A stretch of 64,000 nt of DNA from Larix kaempferi. Its lineage: Eukaryota > Streptophyta > Pinopsida > Pinales > Pinaceae. This document shows positions 23,101-35,748 of this stretch, piece after piece. The stretch is taken from the NCBI GenBank assembly GCA_027924585.1, contig BSBM01000232.1, positions 28,373,501-28,437,500 on the forward strand. The letters run 5' to 3'. Position 1 is the stretch's first letter; each line of letters starts with the position of its first letter. Position numbers and translations under genes: made by a program. The notes under the pieces were generated by a model that saw only the letters and a program-made list of their open reading frames with translations, had not been told where the DNA came from and did no database searches.

Positions 23101-25298
23101 CCGTCCCCTAGCTGGATGCTGCAACAACCCCTTAATATCAGCAAGGGCTATGGGATCTCGTGCCAACAATAAATAGCTCTCAAAAAACTTCAGCAAGGTT
23201 CCATACTGCGCTGATGGACCTGCCTCTGAAGTAGCATAAAAAACAGGGGGCATGTCACAAATGACAGCTTTACCACGATCCTGGTCCATCGCATGACGTG
23301 CCTGAAAGAATGTGTCACTCTCGGACTCAACGTCAAATGATACCGTCTTCTGCCCGGCCAATCGAATGTTCCCTCGTGTTGTTGCACCTCGCCGCGTGAT
23401 GACTACGACAGCTGCATCTTGTGGTCTTAGCTCTGCAGAAATTATCGCAATATTCACACCTTGATTTTGATTTGGTGCCGGGTTCCCTGGTTGGTTCACA
23501 ATTTGATTAGCATTCTGAATTGGACGTTGGTTCTGGTTTTGGATTGGTTGCTGCACCTGATTCTGTACTAGCTGCTGTGTCTGGTTCTGAGTCTGCAGCT
23601 ATGGAACATTCCCTGCCTGACATCGCGCAATCAACTGCAGGCAGTTCTCTACTATATGGTCTATAACAAAGCAAAATGTACACTGCGTCTGCAATAGTGG
23701 GAAATCTCACTGGTAATGTCCCCATACCGCATAGTGATAGCATTGCACAGGTCCACGACCTCCTCGTCCTCCTCCATGACCAAATCCTCCGCCACGTCCA
23801 CCCCGGAATTTGCCCTGCTGTTAGTACTGTGGTTGGTTGTACTGTTGCTACATAGGAGCTAGTTTCATGCCATGTCCTTGCTGCGCATACTGCGGTTGCT
23901 GAACGTACTGTGGCTGCGGTGGAGCCATTTTCACCGGAGCATATTGCGGCATAAACTGTTTTGGTTGCTACTGCAGTACAAACTGTACCTATGGTTGAGG
24001 TAGCGGCTGGGCTACCTGCGGCTGAGGTTGCGGTTGTTGTACGGCACATTGCTCATCCTTTACATAGAATGCATCGTATGTTCTCTCATGAAGCAACCCA
24101 TATGCCCTGCATTCTTTTTCATCGTGTCCCACAGATTTACAGAAGGTGCGATATAGATTCATCAATTTGGTGACCATCTTCTGCAGGTATGGACATTCCT
24201 CATTGCGGTGCCCGTATACCTGACAAACGTGCCACCATGGCATGCCACCACCACTCAACGGGTTTGGTGCTCCTGAAACGAGATAATTGCGGAAGTCAGG
24301 GCAATTATCCTTAGTATGGCCTTCTCCTCGACATCGCGTACACCATACTTCTTCGCACTGCTCCTTGCCCTTCTTCATATCTTGGATCTGTATGGTCAAG
24401 TTAGCCAGCTGTTTCTGTATCTACGACATCCCAATTGCATTTTCCCCAATTAGCGACACCTCCAACCACATTGCAATCTCCAAAGCTTCACTGGGCATCA
24501 TGATGTTCTGCTGCATTAGTGGTAATCGAATGTGCGGTAGCAGTGCCACAATGAACCACTCTTTGTGTTGGACATTGCTCATATAAAAACTAACCCTCAA
24601 CCTCAGCGTCTTGAACCGCTGGTCAAAATTGCACACCGTCTCATTGGGATATTGCTTAATTTCTTTCAATTCTGTAATATGCTGTGCTTCAGACTTGGGT
24701 TTTCTGAATTCAGCAATCAAACCATCCCTGATGTCATCTAGTGTCTTTTCCGTAGATCCTGTAGGGACTAGAACAAACTTCATAAACCAGTCTAATGTGC
24801 GACCTCACAAAGTTGTCGCTAACTTCCTTTCTTAGCGTTATCATCAATGATTTGTTTTACGGTCCATACCACTTCACACAAAAACCATTATTGCTCAGGG
24901 TTATCTGTCCCATTCCCATGGAACAGCGACAACTTAGCATCCTCACCCACCATCCTGGGATTCCTTCTTGCAGGCGCTGAACTACTAGTAATCAAGTTTT
25001 GTTGACCCAGTGGGGTCGAAGTTGTGTTTCTTACCTTTTGACAGATAGTGAGCAGAGGTGTGGGTACGTTGTTGCTGGGGTTTGGTCCTGCCTCTATCCT
25101 GGGCATAGCCTGGTTGTCCTTGTCTGGACTGTGAGGTCTCTTTTTCCCATGTGGTCTTCCTTTGCGAACTTGTGGTTTGATCGCAGCAGGACCTTCTCCT
25201 GTCCTCTGCCTCTTTTCCTGTCGAAACCTTGCTCCTCCCCTTGTAAGACCACTCTCTTCCTCGGCTTCGCTCACAATCCCATCATGACCTGCACCCAT
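23098..25298 (-). pseudogene. Gypsy gag with three zinc knuckles, copy B
   Basis: This is a better-preserved gag than copy A. 25298-24888 is a Lys/Arg-rich N-terminal part ending AKLSLFHGNGTDNPEQ. 24783-24421 is the capsid-like core (DGLIAEFRKPKS, ITELKEIKQYPNET, QHKEWFIVALLPHIRLPL). 24399-23989 shows CTRCRGEGHTKDNC, a full CX2CX4HX4C knuckle, then CQVYGHRNEEC and CKSVGHDEKEC, two further knuckle-like motifs each lacking the first Cys pair. A Gln/Asn-rich spacer (QNQNQRPIQNANQ, about 23556) follows, then VVVITRRGATTRG before the protease. Stops separate the blocks. Confidence 0.85.
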
Positions 25299-25873
25299 CT
25301 ACCCCTTATCATTCCATGTACTGCCCCCCCTTCCTTCGCTATACCCACGGCCTCTGCCCACCAGTTGTTTACTGATATAGATGCATCTTCAATATACCCT
25401 TCTTGCAAATAAGCATCTTAATGTATAGTTGGAGTGATGGTAGAAAACTTCCCTGGGGTTCGTAGAAAAAATATCTTTCAGCTTCACTATAGGACTTTTG
25501 TGTATCAACCACGAATTCAGTGAAATACCCTTCCAAGATGCTATCAAGCCACACTTCGATAGCTCACGATGATTTGTTGTTAACTTCTTGAAGTTCTTGG
25601 ATCAAATCCAGGGTCCAGGTCATCCATTCACCACCTTGGTGGTTCCTCTTCTGGAAGGTCAGCGTTTCCAACCACTCGAACAAAAGGACCGGGAATTCAC
25701 AGAAAAACCATTCGTGCGGACCGTCGTGAATATATCTGTCCACCCATTGATCTGCTGTCAATCGAGTGTTCCTGCTTTCTTCTTCAGCAAATTCCTACGA
25801 CTTCTAATCAAACCATCTTTGTATCTTCGGTTGCGTCGGATTCCACAACATATCCTCCTTTCACTTCGCACAC

Positions 25874-25892
25874 GGTCTCGACAATGGAACCA
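25874..25892 (-). promoter_or_regulatory. Primer binding site, gypsy copy B
   Basis: On the minus strand TGGTTCCATTGTCGAGACC lies two bases inside the LTR, with one difference from copy A in the shared part. Confidence 0.6.
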
Positions 25893-25894
25893 TT

Positions 25895-26762
25895 TGTTGA
25901 CTCAAACCCAGTCGACAGGGGTTCCCATAGCTATCGACACCAACCCTCCGCGATTTCCCTGAGCACTGGATCAGACAGGTTTTACCCCGTCCAACAACAC
26001 CTGCGGAGCAAATGAGGTCTCACCCGAGATGTTCAAGGGAGAGTCGACGGAACCATGTTTCCGTCGAATGAAGGAGGATGTTTGTGAAAACGATCACTTA
26101 AACTTATTGCGACATTCATAAATATATCTATGCATTTAACTTCGGCAACATTGTATCCATATCATTATTCAATAGAAACATTCATCGTGACAAGTATAAT
26201 AGTAGAGCATTGATTGCAGCAAGAAAACATAGCATTATTCATATATTGCAACAAGCATTACCATAACTGAACAAAATATGCACAAGGATTCCGCAAAACA
26301 GTTCTGTCATGTCATAATAACTTAGCAATATCTCCTCAAAAACTCAGATCTTGCCAGTATCTCTTGATCTAAGACATAGACTCAAAGATGCACACATCAA
26401 ACATCTTAGGATCTGTTCTTTGATTATTCAACACTTACAACTTATATCTATATATAGGCTTCCTCCCTTACAATGCTTGTCCACTTTCTAACAACTTCCT
26501 AACCGACACTTCAAGCAGTTGACCCAACAACTAACTGACATGGTCCAAAATGACCCAATACCCACATGTTGCGGTCCAACTGACTCAATATTACATAACA
26601 TACGGTCCAAATGACCCAAAACCCACATACTGCAGTATAATTAACTCAAAAATACATAAAATAATCTTCTTTAGGCCCAGATCTCCGCCTTCCACGATAT
26701 CTTCGGACTTGTCATAGCATCAACGATGCTGCGATTTTGCCTTACCAAACCACCTGCCAACA
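25895..26762 (-). mobile_element. 5' LTR of gypsy copy B
   Basis: An 868-bp LTR (TGTTGACTC...GCCAACA on the plus strand), about 13 bp shorter than the LTRs of copy A because of small deletions (for example near 26325). It is followed by ACAAT and LINE sequence. Confidence 0.92.
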
Positions 26763-29700
26763 ACAATTCAAAAAAATTACATAAATTTTTGAGCAAAGAA
26801 GGGTGGTCAATTCCATTTGGAAGGTCAAAGTTTCAAATAGGAAGGCTTCTAGAACTCAGGAAAAGCTAGAAAAGGATGCCTTTGCACATTTGTAGGCCTT
26901 ATTCTAGGCATCGGGTGAAATCACATTTCCCAACATCTAGAGGTAATACGTAATTACCCCTCTTTTTTATTGTTGAATACTATAGGAAGGTTAGTGGCCG
27001 GGTGTCTTTTGAGGAGGTCAAAAAGGCTCTATTAGGATTTTCAAAGGCAAAGAGTCTAGGGCCAGAAGACTCGGACTATCGATTTTTTCGTATATTTTTT
27101 TGATTTTGTAGGGAGTGATTTGTTGGCTATGGTGGATTCTAGGACTTCGGGTAGAATCAAAGGTGCTTTGAACTTGACCTTCTTACCATTGATTCCAAAA
27201 AAATCTAGTCCCTCCTCCTTTAATGAATTAAAACCTATCTCCCTTTATAACTTGACCTACAAATTGATCGAAAAAGTATTGCTACAAGGATTAAAACTAT
27301 TATGTTGAGTCACATATCCAAGAAACAATTTGGGTTTCTTCTAAGATAGATCATGGATGCGGTTGGTGTGGCTCAAGAAGGTATGCTCCTATCAAGGTAA
27401 GCAAGATGGAAAGTATTCTTTTGAAATTGGACCTGGTTAAAGCTTATGACCATGTGGATTGGGTTTTCTTGATATCGATCCTTCTCCAAATAGGCTTTGG
27501 ACTAGAGGTGACAAACTGGATAATGGATTGTGTGACCTTAGTTAACTATGTTGTTTTGGCGAATGGGTCTCCTACATAATTCTTCCAAAGCCATAAAGGA
27601 CTAAGGTAGGGATGTGCCTTGTCTCCTTTGCTCTTTTTGTTGGTAGTGGAAGGCTTAATCCTTTTGATGGCTATGAATAGGTTTGAAGGCATGATTAAGG
27701 GTATCAAAGTTTCAGATAATCAAATCATGACACACTCCTTATTTGTTGATCATTTGATCCTATTTGGGGAAGGAAGTCTTTAGGAATGGGTGCGGTATAA
27801 ATCTACCTTGAATATTGTTTATAATGCTTTGGGTATGGTGATCATTTCGGAGAAGTTTGTGTTACTATATAATGGACTCAGTCCTCGAATCTGTTCTCAA
27901 ATCAGGGATCTCTTACCTTTTCAAATGAGTAATTTGGATGAGGGTTTCAGGTATTTGGGTTATCCCTTGAATCCAAATAATTATAAGAAGGAGGATTGGT
28001 TCTAGTTCCTTAGGAAAGTGGATAAAAGGATATGAAACTTATGTATGATATGGTTGTCATTGGAAGACCAATTGATATTGGTAAAATTGGTTTTGGAGTG
28101 CATCCCTATCTACTGGATATTCCTGGAAAAAGTTCTCAAATTTATCCTGGATAGAACAAGGAAGAAATGTTTTAATTTTCTTTGATCCGGTAAGAAGGTG
28201 AAGAAGGGGTTTCATTTGGTGAAGTAGGAGCACAGTATGAGAGGCTGGATTGACGTAAGATGGAGGGAGGGTGGCGATTAATCAACATTTACATGTTTAG
28301 GAAGGGTTTGACGGCCAAAAGTACCTAGCATTGTATGACAGACACATGTATTTGGAGCTATCTGGTAGAGATAAATACTTAAAAGGTAAAATGGTGGAAC
28401 AATGGGTTAGACTGGATCCAAAAAAAAAACAATGGGTCATATTTTTGGATTGGATTAGTGAAATATTTTCCTATTATTGCTAAGTGGCTGGTGTGGATGA
28501 TTGGGGATGGGAGAAATGTGTAGGTGGGTAGAGAATTGTGGCTGGAGGGTTCTTTTGAATTTAGGTTGTATCCCGAAATGTTAAGGGTCTAGTGGGAAAG
28601 AGGTATTAAATCCTTAGATCAAGTTTCTCTGGGGAATGGGGTTTTGGGTAGATATAACAGAGATGGTTGAACAATGAATTTTTTGGATTGTCTGTTCCTT
28701 TGGCTTTAGAATTGGATAGCTATGTTATGGCCCTAAATCATTCTAGAATTTTCCTCTGTTAGGAGGATGATACTATAGTTTCGTTTTGGAATAATGTCAA
28801 TGGTTAGGTTGTAGTGAAGCATTCTTATCAAGCCATTCTTTTCTCTAATCCCACGGTAGAGTAATGTTGGAGGTATAAGGTCATAAGGAAGTGGAGGGAT
28901 CGTTTCCAAATTAGACTATTCTTATGGCTTACTTTAGTTGATAAAGTGTTCACTTGGAACAATTTTATGAAATGAGGAGGTGTAGGGCATAATATTTGTG
29001 TACTCTATTTAGCTACTGGAGAATGTATTAGTCATTTATTTGTAAACTATTCCTTTGTTTAGAAAGTGTGGAATTCTATTAAATGTATTATAAAGTTTAT
29101 GGGTTCTTGGATCACTATATCCTTGGTTAAGAGTCTGGAATGATAGATTGAAAGTGAATACTATGGGATGGATGTGGAGTTTCCTAGCTACTTCTATTGG
29201 GGTATTTGGCTCCACCAAAATAATGTGTTGTTAGAGGGAGCTAAGCCTTCTATGAGTTTGGTAACCCATAATATCGTGGTGCTTCTTCATGAGAGTAAAT
29301 TATGGAGTAAGGCTCCCTTTAACAGATTGTTAAAAGATCCATCATTTATGGAAGATACTCCTATTGGTCTCTTTGATGGTGCCTGGCAGGGTTTCGAAGG
29401 AAAGTATGGTATTGATTTTTGTACCAAATAGCTACTAGCTCTTTGGACTCTAATTAAAGTTCCCTCTCTTACGAACATAGTTAGGTTGCAGGGGGCCAAG
29501 GATTCTATGTTCATGATTGATTGGATTTTTGAAAAGGCCTCTCTCTTAGTTCTTAATCTTGATGGATGGAAGAGGAGGGTTAAGCTATTGTAGGTAGTGT
29601 TTCAAGCACACTTTTAGATAATTCAACTAGGAGGACGACATGATTTCTAAGGAATATTTGGAGCTCGAGGAGGCCCCCCTTAACTATGAAGAAGTATGTG

Positions 29701-30175
29701 AACGTCTTATTACTTGCATAGGCTCTCTATATGATTTTTAATTTTATTACTTTATGCCAGTTGGTTTGCTTTCCTGTAGGTTCTTTGAGGCTACAAGTTT
29801 TAATATTTGGACTTCATCATTTGCTCTGATGATTGAGGAGGGTTCATTCTTTATGTTGTAGTTTATATTCACTATAGAGGCTATCTTTAGGTCTTATTAT
29901 TGTTTTTTTGTATCTACTAGGTTTCATCCTTGTATGTACTTTGGTACCGAAAGTATTTTCTTCTGACTCTATACTTAGTGATATAAACTATTTAAAATGT
30001 TGTGTTGTAGGCTTGGAAATTATGTTAAAGGAGTTGGGATCTTCTTCTATGGGTCGATTCCCCTTTATTTACTAATTGGTGTTTGGTATTATAACTTATA
30101 TCTTGATTCTAATACAAGAATAGAAGATATGGTCTTTTTTTGTTGAAAGGAAAAATCAAATATTAATGTTGAATA
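26763..30175 (+). mobile_element. LINE 3' segment, copy B
   Basis: This parallels 16838-20580 but lacks the ~343-bp segment found in A and C, and differs from A at many scattered bases. RT remnants occupy about 27020-28020, with the same FVDH box. The C-terminal zinc-binding region lies near 28900-29060. The 3' end is approximate. Confidence 0.9.
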
Positions 30176-30689
30176 CAGAACCAAGGGTTTAAAGGAAATG
30201 AGTAATTTACGAGAAATCATTCATGAAAAATCTTCTCCTTGTGAATATCTTCACACAAATTATAAAAAAATACTAAGTGATATTCAAAACAATGTTCACA
30301 CTTATAAAAATTATCCTTATAATTATAATTTATCATATTTTTTATTTTGTATTTTTGTAATTATAAATTGAATTATAATTATTTTATAATAATAAATTTG
30401 ATTACAAATTACCATTTTATTATAAAAATTTATAAAAAAATGAACTTCAACATTATTCAAAATATTCTATTTTAATTATTAATAATAATTATATGAAAAT
30501 ATATAGTGATAAAATTAAATATTGTTATAAACAATTGAGTAACCCATAATACAACTATTCGGCTGGAAAAAACCCATAATACAACTAACAATGAATTATA
30601 CTAATGGGGTTAACCATAATACAACTATCACCAAGTGTTGGAGAGAAACTTACTCCTTGCTTTTAAATAAAAATTTTATTTGACTAAAT
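30176..30689. other. AT-rich spacer copy B, cut by the second duplication junction
   Basis: This corresponds to 20581-21088. It contains a ~30-bp local duplication (ACCCATAATACAACTA twice near 30541-30590). It ends at AAT (30687-30689), where LINE sequence equivalent to 17601 begins. Confidence 0.8.
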
Positions 30690-33665
30690 GGATTGTGTGA
30701 CCTTAGTTAACTATGTTGTTTTGGTGAATGGGTCTCCTACATAATTCTTCCAAAGCCATAGAGGACTAAGGTAGGGATGTGCCTTGTCTCCTTTGCTCTT
30801 TTTGTTGGTAGTGGAAGGCTTAATCCTTTTGATGGCTATGAATAGGTTTGAAGGCATGATTAAGGGTATCAAAGTTTCAGATAATCAAATCATGACACAC
30901 TCCTTATTTGTTGATCATTTGATCCTATTTGGGGAAGGAAGTCTTTAGGAATGGGTGCAGTATAAATCTACCTTGAATATTGTTTATAATGCTTCGGGTA
31001 TGGTGATCATTTCAGAGAAGTTTGTGTTACTATATAATGGACTCAATCCTCGGATCTGTTCTCAAATCAGGGATCTCTTACCTTTTCAAATGAGTAATTT
31101 GGAGGAGGGTTTCAGGTATTTGGGTTATCCCTTGAATCCAAATAATTATAAGAAGGAGGATTGGTTCTAGTTGCTTAGGAAAGTGGATAAAAGGATTTGA
31201 AACTTATGTATGATATGGTTGTCATTGGAAGACCAATTGATCTTGGTAAAATCGGTTTTGGAGTGCATCCCTATCTACTGGATGTTCCTAGAAAAAGTTC
31301 TCAAATTTATCCTGGATAGAACAAGGAAGAAATGTTTTAATTTTCTTTGATCCGGTAAGAAGGTGAAGAAGGGGTTTCATTTGGTGAAGTAGGAGCACGG
31401 GGGATTCACCTTGTTGACTAATATCTTATCACGTTCATTCATAAAGGGGGGATTTTAAATTGTGAAAAATAATGACAATATATTGTAGGTATTGGGGTGA
31501 GAGGAGTGGGGTATAAGGGGTTTGTAGGTATTAGGGGGTAGACGAATGAGTATCTAGTAAAAATAAGGAAAATCTCGTAAAATAGGGTTTTATTAATTGG
31601 AAATATGTATTGGGAGGGGGGCTCAACAAAAGGATTTTTGTAGGTATTTATCAATATGTAGTAAAATTAGGGGTATTCTTTAATATCCCATGAACAAAGG
31701 TGCTATGGCATAGTTTCACTGAGTGAAGACCCCGTGAGTAGGAGAGGTTGGATTGACATAAGATGGAGGGAGGGTGGGGATTAATCAACATTTACATGTT
31801 TAGGAAGGGTATGACGGCCAAAAGTACCTAGCATTGTATGACAGACACGTGTATTTGGAGCTATCTGGTAGAGATAAATACTTAAAAGGTAAAATGGTGG
31901 AACAATGGGTTAGACTGGATCCAAAAAAATAAACAATGGGTCATATTTTTGGATTGGATTAGTGAAATATTTTCCTATTATTGCTAAGTGGCTGGTGTGG
32001 ATGATTGGGGATGGGAGAAATGTGTAGGTGGGTAGAGAATTGTGGCTGGAGGGTTCTTTCGAATTTAGGTTGTATCCCGAAATGTTAAGGGTCTAGTGGG
32101 AAAGAGGTATTAAATCCTTAGATCAATTTTCTCTGGGGAATGGGATTCTAGATAGATATAACAGAGATGGTTGAACAATGAATTTTTTGGATTGTCCGTT
32201 CCTTTTGGATTTAGAATTGGATAGCTATGTTATGGCCCTAAATCATTCTAGAATTTTCCTCTGTTAGGAGGATGATACTATAGTTTCATTTTGGAATAAT
32301 GTCAACGGTTAGGTTGTAGTGAAGCATTCTTATCAAGCCATTCTTTTCTCTAATCCCACGGTAGAGTAATGTTGGAGGTATAAGGTCATATGGAAGTGGA
32401 GGGATCCTTTCCAAATTAGACTATTCTTATGGCTTACTTTAGTTGATAAAGTGTTCACTTGGAACAATTTTATGAAATGAGGAGGTGTAGGGCATAATAC
32501 TGTGTACTCTATTTAGCTATTGGAGAATGTATTAGTCATTTATTTGTGCACTATTCCTTTGTTTAGAAAGTGTGGAATTCTATTAAATGTATTCTAAAGT
32601 TTATGGGTTCTTGGATCACTATATCCTTGGTTAAGAGTCTGGAATGATAGATTGAAAGTGAATACTATGGGATGGATGTGGAGTTTCCTAGTTACTTCTA
32701 TTGGGGTATTTGGCTCCACCAAAATAATGTGTTGTTTGAGGGAGCTAAGACTTCTGTGAGTTTGGTAACCCATAATATCCTGGTGGTTCTTCATGAGAGT
32801 AAATTATGGAGTAAGGCTCCCTCTAACAGATTGTTAAAATATCCATGATTTATGGAAGATACTCCTATTGGTCTCTTTGATGGTGCTTGGCAGGGTTTCA
32901 AAGGAAAGTATGGTATTGGTTTTTGTACCAAATAGCTACTAGCTCTATGGACTCTAATTAAAGTTCCCTCTCTTACGAACATAGTTAGGTTGCAGGGGGC
33001 CAAGGATTCTATGTTCATGATTGATTGGATTTTTGAAAAGGCCTCTCTCTTAGTTCTTAATCTTGATGGATGGAAGAGGAGGGTTAAGCTATTGTAGGTA
33101 GTGTTTCAAGCACACTTTTAGATAATTCAACTAGGAGGCCGACATGATTTCTAAGGAATATTTGGAGCTCGAGGAGGCCCCCCTTCACTATGAAGAAGTA
33201 TGTGAATGTCTTATTACTTGCATAGGCTCTCTACATGATTTTTAATTTTATTACTTTATGCCAGTTGGTCTGCTTTCCTGTAGGTTCTTTGAGGATACAA
33301 GTTTTAATATTTGGACTTCATCATTTGCTCCGATGATCGAGGAGGGTTTCATTCTTTATGTTGTGGTTTATATTCACTATAGAGGCTATCTTTAGGTCTT
33401 ATTATTGTTTTTTTGTATCTACTAGGTTTCATCCTTGTATGTACTTTGGTACTGAAAGTATTTTCTTCTGACTCTATACTTCGTGATATAAACTATTTAA
33501 AATGTTGTGTTGTAGGCTTGGAAATTATGTTCAAGGAGTTGGGATCTTCTTCTATGGGTCGATGCCCCTTTATTTACTAATTGGTGTTTGGTATTATAAC
33601 TTATATCTTGATTCTAATACAAGAATAGAAGATATGGTCTTTTTTTGTTGAAAGGAAAAATCAAA
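30690..33665 (+). mobile_element. LINE 3' segment, copy C (truncated at 5' side)
   Basis: This starts at GGATTGTGTGACC, equivalent to 17601 in copy A, so the N-terminal part of RT is missing. RT remnants (GCALSPLLFLLVVEGL, FVDH, FRYLGYPL) lie at 30780-31170. The ~343-bp segment is present at about 31399-31741. By eye it is nearly identical to copy A and more distant from copy B. Confidence 0.9.
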
Positions 33666-34645
33666 TATTAATGTTGAAGAGAGAACCAAGGGTTTAAAGG
33701 AAATGAGTAATTTACAAGAAATCATTCATGAAAAATATTCTCCTTGTGAATATCTTCACACAAATTATAAAAAAATACTAAGTGATATTCAAAACAATGT
33801 TCACACTTATAAAAATTATCCTTATAATTATAACTTATCATATTTTTTATTTTGTATTTTCATAATTATAAATTGAATTATAACTATTTTATAGTAATAA
33901 ATTTGATTACAAATTACCATTTTATTATAAAAATTTATAAAAAAATGAACTTCAACATTATTCAAAATATTCTATTTTAATTATTAATAATAATTATATG
34001 AAAATATATAGTGATAAAATTAAATATGGTTATAAACAATTAATTATACTAATTGAGTAACCCATAATACAACTAACAATGAATTATACTAATGGGGTTA
34101 ACCATAATAGAACTATCACCAAGTGTTGGAGAGCAACTTACTCCTTGATTTTAAATGAAAATTTTATTTGACTAAATTGCACTCGTTTGAAAGGACATGG
34201 TGGTAACAAGCTTCAAGAACAACCACATATAATGTGAAGTGAATGTGAATACCTTGGCATCACACGATATTCCTGCAGAACAAATGCATAATAAAAACGA
34301 TACATCTAACACTCAAAAAGGCCTAACACATTGACAATAACACAAATACACATTGAAGAGGTTATTGCGTCGGAAGGCATAGGATTTACTACTCCATCGT
34401 ATGAGTGCACAAGCCCTCCATGCACTACCCTGTCCCAGCCTTTCCACTGCCAATGACAAACCTCAATGATCTTGCATAGACAAATGGTCTACCTATATTC
34501 CAAACTATCGGCAATTGGAGAGCTAAATGAAAGTTTCAATGTAAAATTGAATCCAATATTAAAACGAATTCTTTCTAAGTGAGAATTAAATTGAATTACC
34601 ACCTCTACTTTATGAAAGAACTAGCGACTTCGTTAATTTGCTTGT
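33666..34645. other. AT-rich spacer between LINE and copia, copy C
   Basis: This matches 20581-21556 almost base for base. Nothing coding is seen. It ends where the truncated copia 5' LTR begins (TGGTAAAGATAAGAG). Confidence 0.7.
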
Positions 34646-35653
34646 GGTAAAGATAAGAGATAAAGATAAATGCATAGAGAAAAAGAGAATTCGAATTTCT
34701 CATGAGATGACTAAGTGAACTCAAATTGTTAAGTTTCAGTTAAAGACACAATGTATGCCTCAGTCAATTAAAGAACTCACTGTGGTCATTACAAGTAAAT
34801 CAATAAGCATGATTTCAGCTAAAGAGAGTTAACTAAGTGATAACAATGAAGATGTAGTTAACTAAGTGTTATTGCATGATGACACTTATGTTAAACTAAA
34901 AGATGACACTTATGTTAAAGAGAGTTAACTAAGTGATAAAAAAGAAGATATAGTTAACTAAGTGTTATTGCATGACAACACTTCTGTTAAACTAAAAGAT
35001 GACACTTGAGTTGTGACACTTGCATGATGACACTTAAGTTAGCCACCTAACTAAGTGGGAAATCTTTTAGTTAAGGGGCGAGTTCAACCTAAGAATCAGT
35101 TCAGTGAGTTAATGCACTGCATGAGAAGTGGGGCGCACTTCTTCATGCAAGATTGATACATCCATATGGAATGCGAGTTCATCATGAAGTTAGAAGATAA
35201 AAATAGAAGTCGATGCATGTGAGGAATGTATAAATATGTTATAGAGGATTGATGAATTCAATGTGAAGTGAATTCTCTTCTCCCTTGAAGGAAAGGCGCT
35301 TCTCTTTGTGCGGGATATTATTCTTTCTTGTTATTAATGTGCTGGGCACATGGCAAGTTGATACTGTTGATCTCTATTATCTATTGATCAGTATTATATC
35401 TTATCTAGCACCTGGGGTGCCGAAAGAAATATGCTATTTTGTAAAAGACATTCTCTTCTATCTATCATAATTATACTTTGAAGGTTTGTTGGGGTTTTTC
35501 AACCTCATTGTTTTGAGAATTTTCCCAAGGGTACATCTTTTGTTATGGTTGAATGTTTCATGTGACTGAATGGTTCATTGATTCAAGTATTCAGTGTTTT
35601 CGCACTTAAATTTTTAAAGTTCAAAACTCATCATATTTGCTCAAAGTTTAACA
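34646..35653 (+). mobile_element. Copia 5' LTR, truncated at its 5' end
   Basis: It aligns with 40306-41146 of the 3' LTR and extends 78 bp further to the true LTR end TTTAACA. TATAAATA at 35229-35236 is a candidate TATA box, conserved at 40800-40807 and 21930-21937. Internal short repeats (GTTAACTAAGTG, TTGCATGATGACACTT) vary in number between copies. Confidence 0.9.
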
Positions 35654-35665
35654 TGGTATCATAGC
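35654..35665 (+). promoter_or_regulatory. Primer binding site, tRNA-Met type
   Basis: TGGTATCATAGC directly follows the LTR. It matches the common plant copia site TGGTATCAGAGC, complementary to initiator tRNA-Met, with one mismatch. Confidence 0.85.
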
Positions 35666-35748
35666 TCAGGGCATGAAGGAGCTAAGAGTTGTCAAGCAAA
35701 ATTGAGCCTACATATATCTTGAGGAGTTGAGCACAATACTTGAGAGCC

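Larger units (their letters stand above)
22265..26762 (-). mobile_element. Truncated Ty3/gypsy (copy B): 5' LTR, gag, protease
   Basis: This is the same element as copy A from the position equivalent to 12326 up to 16837: second gag-like segment (cut), protease, Gln-rich spacer, gag, leader, primer site and 5' LTR. RT, RNase H, integrase and the 3' LTR are missing. The right flank is the same ACAAT and LINE sequence as copy A, so this is a tandem-duplication product. The left edge joins the copia LTR with 3-bp microhomology. Confidence 0.92.

Noticed and set aside
22265-26762. Gypsy copy B as an independent insertion or solo LTR
   Set aside because: It has the same right target duplication and the same LINE flank as copy A, and its left edge is a junction inside the protease-RT region.
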